Shown: positions 9,988 through 15,986 of the stretch, piece by piece | Layout: every line of letters starts with the position of its first letter | Numbering within the stretch: position 1 is the first letter of the stretch | DNA from: Pseudoalteromonas sp. UG3-2 | GTDB taxonomy: Bacteria; Pseudomonadota; Gammaproteobacteria; Enterobacterales; Alteromonadaceae | Length of the DNA stretch: 64,000 bases | Direction: 5' to 3' | Assembly (NCBI RefSeq): GCF_037120705.1 | Contig: NZ_JAWLJU010000002.1 | Coordinates: 2,950,001-3,014,000, forward strand | Position numbers and translations under genes: made by a program | The notes under the pieces: generated by a model | Told to the model about the DNA's origin: nothing | The model's database searches: none | Seen by the model: only the letters and a program-made list of their open reading frames with translations

Positions 9988-11639
9988 TTGGTCGAGCTCG
10001 CCCAATGCCAACAACAATAACAACGCGTGGAACGTCAATTTCAATAATGGCAACGACAACAACAATAATAAGAACAACAACAAACACGTTCGATTGGTTA
10101 GAGCCGGAAAGTGAGTCAGCTGCACCTTATTTCAATTTGCGCGCGGTTGATACAGCGTATCGCCAATGCCGCAAACGTAAACGCAACAAGGTGCGCACTT
10201 GTTTGTATGAGCAACACTTGCTAGACAATTTGTTGACAACCAGCCAACAGTTGCAAAACCAGAGTTGGCAACCTTTACCACCGGTTGTCTTTACTGTGCT
10301 AAAGCCAAAGGCGCGAGAAGTGTGTGCGGCACAATTTGCCGACAGGGTAGTCCATCATTTGCTTTTTAACTACTTAGAGCCGTTGCTAGAAAAAGAATTG
10401 ATTTATGACGTAGCGTCCAACCGCAAGGGCAAGGGGACTCACTTTGCCGTTAACCGGCTAAAAGGCTTTATGCAAAAATACAATGGTATTTCGAGTGGCG
10501 GTTATTTTTTGCAATTAGATATCCGCAACTTTTTTTATTCAGTGCATCAGCACATACTTATAGCGCAACTACAACAAAAGCTTAGCAAGTGGGCAAACAA
10601 AGGTAAGATAACCAAAGCGCTAGCTAAGCAGCTATTGTGGTTAACACAGCAAGTTGTGCACCAAAGTATTAATCATTCGATAGCAGGCGAAAACTGTATT
10701 CGTTTGGGGAGTGCCGCTGAGTTTAACCGTATTCCTAAGCATAAAAGGTTAGAAAGCGTTCCTATTGGGCAAGGGCTGCCTATTGGTAATTTAACCAGTC
10801 AACTATTGGCAAACCTGTATTTAAACGACCTTGACCAATTCGTTAAGCACCAACTGAAATGCAAACATTACGTTCGCTATGTCGATGACTTTATCTTGTG
10901 CCATTCAAATAAACAGCAGTTGCAACAATGGCATTTGCAAATTGCTGAGTTTTTGCAGCAGCGCTTAAAGCTGCATCTTAAACCCCAATTTACCTTAGCA
11001 CCCATTGGTAACGGGGCAGACTTTTTAGGCTATATTGTGCGCCCTCATTATACATTGGTAAGAAAGCGTGTACTGGGTAACTTTCATGAAAAAATGCAGT
11101 GGTTCGAGCGATGTATTGTTAAGCCGCAAAACCAAGGTGTTTTGTTGGATTTACACCCAGATAAGGTAAAAAAGCTAAGGGCAACGCTAGCCAGCTATTG
11201 GGGGCATTTTAAACACGCTAACAGTTATAGACTCTGTGAAGCCTTAGTTAAACGGTACAGTTGGCTTAAACTATTATTTGGCTTTTCAACAGACTGGCAA
11301 CATATTTACCCTTTATACGAGCCGCAAACGCCGTTGCGATTTAAAGGTCAGCTAGGTTTTTTTGCGCATTATTACCCGCGGTGTTGTTTGTTAATTCAGT
11401 GCGGCAACCGCGTATATGTTAACCCCTCAAGGCAGCAACGTAATTACCAAACGTATAGCGTGCCGATGCACAAACTCAATACGCTGCGCCAACAAATGCA
11501 AAAGCGGAGGGTATCTTATGTACTCATTACCGAACGCGGGTATACCCGCATAAAAAATAAACGCCGCGCGGTGCGGTTAATGTCGTTCCCACAAAACGGT
11601 TGGCGCGATTATGCATCGGCACACCCAACCCTACCGTAG
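9981..11639 (+). CDS. DGR reverse transcriptase
   Basis: The reading frame is 552 codons from a TTG at 9981. Visible RT motifs (this numbering) are the QLDIRNFF Asp block (about 177-184), LPIGNLTSQ (about 266-274, a DGR/group-II-like block) and the catalytic YVDD (300-303). It would make cDNA from TR RNA with errors at adenines. The first ~40 codons are TR itself read in another frame and are Thr-rich. A gagg site lies 4 nt before the TTG, but a start after TR (for example TTG at 10137) is equally possible. The C-terminus (about 457-545) has a YP..LLIQCG...VPMHKLNTLRQQMQ...VSYVLITERGY layout resembling MutS domain I. The stop codon lies in a MITE-like repeat. No intron maturase domain or group II ribozyme is seen. 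Confidence 0.94.
   Translation: MWLGRARPMPTTITTRGTSISIMATTTTIIRTTTNTFDWLEPESESAAPYFNLRAVDTAYRQCRKRKRNKVRTCLYEQHLLDNLLTTSQQLQNQSWQPLPPVVFTVLKPKAREVCAAQFADRVVHHLLFNYLEPLLEKELIYDVASNRKGKGTHFAVNRLKGFMQKYNGISSGGYFLQLDIRNFFYSVHQHILIAQLQQKLSKWANKGKITKALAKQLLWLTQQVVHQSINHSIAGENCIRLGSAAEFNRIPKHKRLESVPIGQGLPIGNLTSQLLANLYLNDLDQFVKHQLKCKHYVRYVDDFILCHSNKQQLQQWHLQIAEFLQQRLKLHLKPQFTLAPIGNGADFLGYIVRPHYTLVRKRVLGNFHEKMQWFERCIVKPQNQGVLLDLHPDKVKKLRATLASYWGHFKHANSYRLCEALVKRYSWLKLLFGFSTDWQHIYPLYEPQTPLRFKGQLGFFAHYYPRCCLLIQCGNRVYVNPSRQQRNYQTYSVPMHKLNTLRQQMQKRRVSYVLITERGYTRIKNKRRAVRLMSFPQNGWRDYASAHPTLP
9988..10115 (+). repeat. DGR template repeat TR
   Basis: TR shares the ttggtcgagctcgccc start and cgttcgattggtta end with both variable repeats. 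Read in the VR frame, its core holds 18 AAC/AAT codons, giving an Asn-rich dummy peptide; 44 of 100 core bases are A. Every VR difference falls on one of these adenines. It lies between avd and the RT, the usual cassette order. The VR-frame reading is open from a GTG at 9983 to a TGA at 10114, and a second open frame leads into the RT. Confidence 0.97.
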
Positions 11640-11684
11640 GCGGGGTTTGAGGTAGAACAGCGCGCGGAATAAAGCCGTGCCTAC
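11636..11684. repeat. MITE-like small repeat, copy 1 (shortened)
   Basis: It begins gtaggcgggg and ends ccgtgcctac, an inverted terminal pair, with an internal gtttgaggt shared with the copy at 12518-12590. Its first bases supply the TAG stop of the RT. It appears internally deleted relative to the other copy. Confidence 0.6.
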
Positions 11685-11719
11685 GGCTTACATATTGTTA
11701 AATAATGAGGAAATACCCT

Positions 11720-12241
11720 ATGAAAATATCAACAATATTATTATTTACACTGCTGGTGTTTGGGGGAGCTTTTAATGAAGCTTACGGGGAATGTCAGGAT
11801 AATATACCCCCTTCAACCCCAACTAGCCGTTTTACCCTTAACGATAACGGCACGGTAACCGACAACCAAACCGGGCTTATGTGGATGCGCTGTAGTTTAG
11901 GGCAAGCCTGGGATGGCACTACGTGCACAGAAAGTGTATCTACTTATACTTGGGCAGAGGCTTTGGCCAGTGCTGATGAAAGCAACTATGCGGGTTTTAG
12001 CGACTGGTATTTGCCTAATATTAAAGAACTCGCCTCAATTGTAGAAGCCGCTTGCTATAATCCAGCCATAAATCAAACTGTATTTCCCAACACGGCAAGT
12101 AGTAGTTATTGGTCGAGCTCGCCCCATGCCTACTACGGTAACTACGCGTGGAGCGTCTATTTCAATCGTGGCTACGACTACAACCTTCATAAGGACAACG
12201 GCACTCACGTTCGATTGGTTAGAGCCGGCGCCGATCAATAA
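11720..12241 (+). CDS. DGR target protein 2: small exported Lcl (DUF1566) protein
   Basis: The product has 173 residues. A signal peptide (MKISTILLFTLLVFGGAFNE, cleaved near AYG-EC) is followed by a single DUF1566/Lcl domain: FTLNDNGTVTDNQTGLMW, WAEALA, FSDWYLPNIKELASIV and YWSSSP. The C-terminal residues 136-163 lie in VR2, and the end (VRLVRAGADQ) departs from TR after the shared tail. I chose the ATG at 11720 because gagg lies 9 nt upstream; an ATG at 11705 would add five residues. It is the second target of the same cassette, placed after the RT, and lacks the large N-terminal part of target 1. It may be a free or partner-bound variable lectin-like module; the ligand is unknown. Confidence 0.93.
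   Translation: MKISTILLFTLLVFGGAFNEAYGECQDNIPPSTPTSRFTLNDNGTVTDNQTGLMWMRCSLGQAWDGTTCTESVSTYTWAEALASADESNYAGFSDWYLPNIKELASIVEAACYNPAINQTVFPNTASSSYWSSSPHAYYGNYAWSVYFNRGYDYNLHKDNGTHVRLVRAGADQ
12109..12228 (+). repeat. DGR variable repeat VR2
   Basis: It aligns without gaps to TR at an offset of 2121 bp. Over the 100-nt core (12112-12211) there are 20 mismatches, all at TR adenines (7 G, 8 T, 5 C), and none elsewhere. Eight substitutions are the same as in VR1, several of them giving TAC (Tyr) codons. Homology ends at gagccgg. Confidence 0.97.
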
Positions 12242-12299
12242 CATCCATGTTATCGCGACAATGGTGCATCCCTGCACGGCTCAGTAATTGGCTTTTGGG
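12216..12299 (+). repeat. Direct repeat copy 1: VR2 end plus downstream hairpins
   Basis: About 84 bp starting at tggttagagccggcgcc recur 110 bp downstream with few changes. This copy contains two inverted repeats: ATAACAT/ATGTTAT (12238-12253, overlapping the stop codon) and GTGCA-tccc-TGCAC (12264-12277). A hairpin just after the VR is a known DGR feature that helps target recognition; these are candidates for it. Confidence 0.8.
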
Positions 12300-12325
12300 T
12301 TAAGTAAAATGAGCTATAAGCCATG

Positions 12326-12409
12326 TGGTTAGAGCCGGCGCCGCTCAATAACATCCATGTTATTGCGACAATGATGCGTCCCTACACGGCTCAGTAATTG
12401 GCTTTTGGT
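12326..12409 (+). repeat. Direct repeat copy 2: orphan VR tail
   Basis: This is an imperfect copy of 12216-12299 with no coding Lcl domain before it. The first inverted repeat is intact (12348-12363), while the second has lost pairing. A weaker third match, gttatcagacaatgatgtat, starts at 12488. These look like decayed tails left by loss of further target sequence or by tandem duplication. Confidence 0.75.
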
Positions 12410-12517
12410 ATTGGTAAAATACCGTGGCAAAGGTAGCGAATAAAGTCTTAGTCATAACAAGATGGTTTTAAGGTGATAGTATTATTGGTTATCAGACAAT
12501 GATGTATCTCTACCAGT

Positions 12518-12590
12518 GTAGGCGCGATTTTACATCGTGCTTTGTTGTGGAGTTTGAGGTGAGGTTCGCACGGTATAAAACCGCGCCTAC
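12518..12590. repeat. MITE-like small repeat, copy 2
   Basis: It is about 73 bp bounded by gtaggcgcgattttaca and its near-inverse ataaaaccgcgcctac. It shares gtttgaggt and the right end with copy 1. No coding capacity. It resembles a non-autonomous or REP-like dispersed element. Confidence 0.65.
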
Positions 12591-12732
12591 GGCAAAGGGA
12601 GGCGTGGAACAGGGCAAAAAACAGAGTACAGTTTTTGTCCTCAATCATTGTGTTGTATTCTAATAAAATGACGCAGGCTGCTTAATTAAAGAAGGAGTGT
12701 CGTACTTTTCTGGGTTGAATTCGGGCACTTCC

Positions 12733-12780
12733 GAAAATAAAACCACTGTTACAGGCTTTTATGCTTTATGTAACAGTGGT
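12733..12780 (-). terminator. Terminator of the sigma-kinase operon
   Basis: A perfect 12-bp inverted repeat (ACCACTGTTACA at 12742-12753, TGTAACAGTGGT at 12769-12780) is followed, read on the minus strand, by TTTTATTTT. It lies 43 bp beyond the kinase stop. The rest of the 582-bp gap 12242-12823 holds the repeats listed separately and no gene. Confidence 0.85.
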
Positions 12781-12823
12781 GGAGTTTTGATTATGGAGGT
12801 TACATTGAGTAACCTTCGGCCAT

Positions 12824-15205
12824 TCATAAGCCACTAATCATAGTTCTAACCTTTTGCACATACTGATGAGATTCGCCATAGTTTCTAGAAAGAATTTGTA
12901 TTGCTTTTTTCGCTTTTTCTTTGGCGATATCGACTTCATTCAGGGCAATATATGCAGGCAAAGCATTGCGTATTATCAAACCTGTTCTTGCGTGGTCTGC
13001 GCCAAAATGCTTTTCTGTCATAGTTATCAAATTATCAAATTGATTTCTGGCAAGCTCAAATTGTTTATTTTCTATGTAGATTCTTGCTAGTCCGTTTTTA
13101 ATAGCAATTAATAAATATGGGTTTACCGAATTCATGGATTTTGCTTGCAAAAGCGCGTGGTTATAATGCTGCTCTGCTTCTGAGTAATTTTTCGCTTTAT
13201 ACTCTAGGTTTCCTATGTGGATAAAACCGACGACACTATCTTGATTAGGTTTTTTGTAAATATCTTTTTGAATGTTAATTGAACGCTTTAGCAACTCTCG
13301 TGCTTTGTCAAAGCGCTTTAGTTCACTATAAGTGATCGCTATATTTTGCATGCTCTTAGCAACGTATGGGTGCGACTCACCATAAATTTTTATACTGCTA
13401 GTTAGGCCTCGCTCTCCAATGGTTATTGCCTCTTCGTATTGGGTTAAGTTATTAAGCATTGCTGAAAGTTCAATCTGTGAATAAGCTATTTTGTGATGTG
13501 TTTTGGGTAGGTATTGCATTAGTAGTTCTAGTGACTGCTTTCTTGTTTTTACAGACTCTTTGTATAAAGATTGACTTTGTTGGTTATGTGCCAAATCAAG
13601 TAAAATGTCAGCCTTGACTATTGGATCTTTAACTAAGTTTAAGGCTTGGATTAGTTGTTTTTCTGCAAGTTCAAATTGACCATTGTGATCAAGGGCTTTA
13701 CCGTTAAACCAGAGCGCGGTTAACTTCTCATTTGGTAGTAAAGTGTTATCTTTCAGAAGTTTAGCTGTGATATCTATAGCCTGCTTGTAATCATTTAAAG
13801 CGGTATAACACTTTGCAATCTTGAGCTTTACCAGGTTAACTTGATGAACCCGAGGTGAGACTAGCGAAAGCGAGGAGCGATACACATCTCGCGCCCTTTC
13901 ATATTCACCGAGGCCATAAAGAGAGTCCGCAATAGTCGTTTTGATTTCAAATAAAATATGAGGAGCTGTTGAGAATCTTCTTTCAGCGGTTTCAATATTT
14001 CTCCATAACAAGTCTTTAGCTAAAACTGATTGACCTGAGTTAACTTCTGGATTGCCATTCGCAAAAGTGTCAATCATAAACTTAGCAATGTGCTCAGTAG
14101 TTTGTTTTTCTTGACTTAGTTGAGCGTTTTTATGGATTAGGAATGTTGAAAAAGCTAACACTACACATATAAATAGTACGGTTGCCAGGCTTGAAAGAGG
14201 GTTGCGTTGTATAAATTTTTTCCCAGAATAAAGTAAGCTTTGGTTAATGCTTATGGGGACTTTGTTCATATAGTTCTTAATGTCTTGCGCAAATAAGGAA
14301 GGTGTTGGGTATCGCTTATTTTGTTTTTTACAAGCATGTTCTATTATTGTTTTTACTTCGTAATTATTTGACTTTATGGTCTTTTCTAAAATTTTACCCA
14401 AACTATACACATCACTTTGCGTAGTGAGCGGCTCCCCGGCCAGCTGCTCGGGGCTGGCGTAGTCTTTACTCAGGCCATTTATGTAGGCCGAGTAGGTGGC
14501 GTCACTTTGCTCGCTTAGGGTATGAGCAACGCCAAAGTCCACCAGTTTTGGCTCACCTAGCTTATCTACAAGTATGTTATCGGGCTTTAAATCGCCATGA
14601 ATAATTCGGTTTTGGTGGGAATAGCTCACGGCATCACACACTTTTATAAACAGCGGCAGCAGTTCTTTATTCGGACGATTTTTACAATATACTTGAAGTG
14701 GTTCGCCTTCAATGTACTCCATTATTAGGTAAATTAAGCCAGACTCAGTGGTGCCGACATCGTAAATTTTGGCAATATTGGGGTGGTTTAAGCGAGCTAA
14801 ATATTGCGCTTCTTTAAATGCCAATTCTTTTGATGTCAGTAACGTCACGGAAGGGGCGATAATTTTAATCGCAACTTGTTGTTCTAGCTGGCCGTCACAG
14901 CGCTCGGCAAGGTATACCACCCCCATGCCGCCTGAGCCTAGCAAAGTCGTCAATTTAAAGTGCTGAATTTGCTCGCCAGCCAATGACAGCAGGCTTTTAT
15001 CGCTATCTAGGGTATTTACTTGCTCGGCAATGATGCTGCTAAACTGGGTTTGCTCAGCATTTTGTTTATGGGCAGTAATAAGTGCCGTTACTTCATTTTT
15101 AAGCTCTAAAGAGAGGTCTGGAATTCGCTCTAGCCCAGCGGTTAAGTCCTCTGGCGAATGCGCCAGTAAATGGTCGAATACACTTAGTGCATCTTTAAAG
15201 TTCAT
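12824..15205 (-). CDS. Membrane Ser/Thr protein kinase with C-terminal TPR region
   Basis: The product has 793 residues. The Hanks-type kinase domain (about 82-315) shows the glycine loop GSGGMGVVYLAE (90-101), the VAIK Lys (114), HGDLKPDN catalytic loop (203-210; HGD instead of the common HRD), DFG (223-225) and an SPE motif (251-253). A single membrane segment (about 338-357) follows, then tetratricopeptide-like repeats to the end (about 375-790), presumably on the far side of the membrane. The gene starts 22 bp after the sigma-factor gene, with aaggac upstream of the ATG, so both form an operon. Such sigma-kinase pairs are known in proteobacteria; the signal and substrates here are unknown. 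Confidence 0.9.
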   Translation of the reverse strand: MNFKDALSVFDHLLAHSPEDLTAGLERIPDLSLELKNEVTALITAHKQNAEQTQFSSIIAEQVNTLDSDKSLLSLAGEQIQHFKLTTLLGSGGMGVVYLAERCDGQLEQQVAIKIIAPSVTLLTSKELAFKEAQYLARLNHPNIAKIYDVGTTESGLIYLIMEYIEGEPLQVYCKNRPNKELLPLFIKVCDAVSYSHQNRIIHGDLKPDNILVDKLGEPKLVDFGVAHTLSEQSDATYSAYINGLSKDYASPEQLAGEPLTTQSDVYSLGKILEKTIKSNNYEVKTIIEHACKKQNKRYPTPSLFAQDIKNYMNKVPISINQSLLYSGKKFIQRNPLSSLATVLFICVVLAFSTFLIHKNAQLSQEKQTTEHIAKFMIDTFANGNPEVNSGQSVLAKDLLWRNIETAERRFSTAPHILFEIKTTIADSLYGLGEYERARDVYRSSLSLVSPRVHQVNLVKLKIAKCYTALNDYKQAIDITAKLLKDNTLLPNEKLTALWFNGKALDHNGQFELAEKQLIQALNLVKDPIVKADILLDLAHNQQSQSLYKESVKTRKQSLELLMQYLPKTHHKIAYSQIELSAMLNNLTQYEEAITIGERGLTSSIKIYGESHPYVAKSMQNIAITYSELKRFDKARELLKRSINIQKDIYKKPNQDSVVGFIHIGNLEYKAKNYSEAEQHYNHALLQAKSMNSVNPYLLIAIKNGLARIYIENKQFELARNQFDNLITMTEKHFGADHARTGLIIRNALPAYIALNEVDIAKEKAKKAIQILSRNYGESHQYVQKVRTMISGL

Positions 15206-15227
15206 TGAATTGTCCTTGTTATTCTTA

Positions 15228-15776
15228 TTATGTATTCATTCTAATAAAAGCCTTAGCGGCCTCAAGCTCCCTGTAAACGGTGGCTTTTGAAATATCAAGT
15301 TGTGCTGCAAGCTCTTCTGCTTTTAGCCCTAAAAAGTAATGCTGTGAAAATATATCAGCCTTTACAGGGTGCTGTTTGGCAAGTTGCGAAAGTGCGCTAT
15401 CTAACGCGAGGTATTGTTCTGGAGGAGCATCAATGGCTTCATTGTGTTTTAACGTTGGTGGGGTTCTTTTTTGTGCTTTGAGCTTGCGGATTTCGTCTCG
15501 CAACATATTACGCACAAATAAACTTAGGTAGCGATTAAATTGGGTTTTATGCTCCACACCATAACTCGGTGGCACGAGTTCCATTAATGATTGGTGCAAT
15601 AAGCATGTGGTATTAGGTAAATTGTTGAGGATAAAAGTGGCATCGATTTGTGCTTTATAATTGTGTAAGTGTGCGCTGCACACCTTTTTTAGGTGATTAT
15701 AAACCAACACCTTAAGCTTCTCTTCGCTTTCTTTACAATCTCGTTGCCAATTTGTAAGCAATGCAATGACATCCAT
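15228..15776 (-). CDS. ECF-like RNA polymerase sigma factor
   Basis: The 182-residue protein has a sigma-2-like N-terminal region and a C-terminal helix-turn-helix (about 150-178: LGLKAEELAAQLDISKATVYRELEAAKAFI) typical of region 4. It resembles the ECF subfamily that commonly sits beside Ser/Thr kinase genes (TIGR02999-like). It is the first gene of a two-gene operon with the kinase and diverges from a large lipoprotein gene. I infer that the kinase controls the sigma factor by phosphorylation and that the adjacent lipoprotein may be in the regulon; the sequence shows only the linkage. A ggaaagg site lies close to the ATG. Confidence 0.85.
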   Translation of the reverse strand: MDVIALLTNWQRDCKESEEKLKVLVYNHLKKVCSAHLHNYKAQIDATFILNNLPNTTCLLHQSLMELVPPSYGVEHKTQFNRYLSLFVRNMLRDEIRKLKAQKRTPPTLKHNEAIDAPPEQYLALDSALSQLAKQHPVKADIFSQHYFLGLKAEELAAQLDISKATVYRELEAAKAFIRMNT

Positions 15777-15934
15777 AACCTTTCCCTTTTATTGCTCGCA
15801 AGAGCCATGTTAACAATAAAATGTTAGTAAATGTAATTTTTTATTTAACCAGCTGAGAAAATCCCTTTGGTTTTTCGTGGAAATAGATTTTGTAAAGGAC
15901 TTTTATAGTCAGGTTATCACTTAGCTGTGACTTG

Positions 15935-15965
15935 AACGCAACAAAAAAGACGTTGCGTTATTTTT
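15935..15965 (+). promoter_or_regulatory. Attenuator-like hairpin in the 5' UTR of the lipoprotein gene
   Basis: AACGCAAC (15935-15942) and GTTGCGTT (15952-15959) form a perfect 8-bp stem followed by attttt, 22 bp before the ATG at 15987. It looks like an intrinsic terminator within the leader. The rest of the 210-bp divergent region (15777-15986) holds presumptive promoters not resolved here. Confidence 0.55.
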
Positions 15966-15986
15966 AAGGATCGAGGAGGGAAATCC

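Noticed and set aside
9983..10116. Asn-rich open frame in TR as a small protein gene
   Set aside because: It is the template repeat read in the VR frame; its composition is explained by its use as a template.
9981..11639. RT as a group II intron or retron enzyme
   Set aside because: No maturase domain, intron ribozyme or msr/msd is seen, while TR, two VRs and an Avd-like gene are.
12824..15776. Sigma factor and kinase as parts of the DGR
   Set aside because: They lie beyond a terminator on the other strand, and no shared promoter motif was found; only proximity links them.
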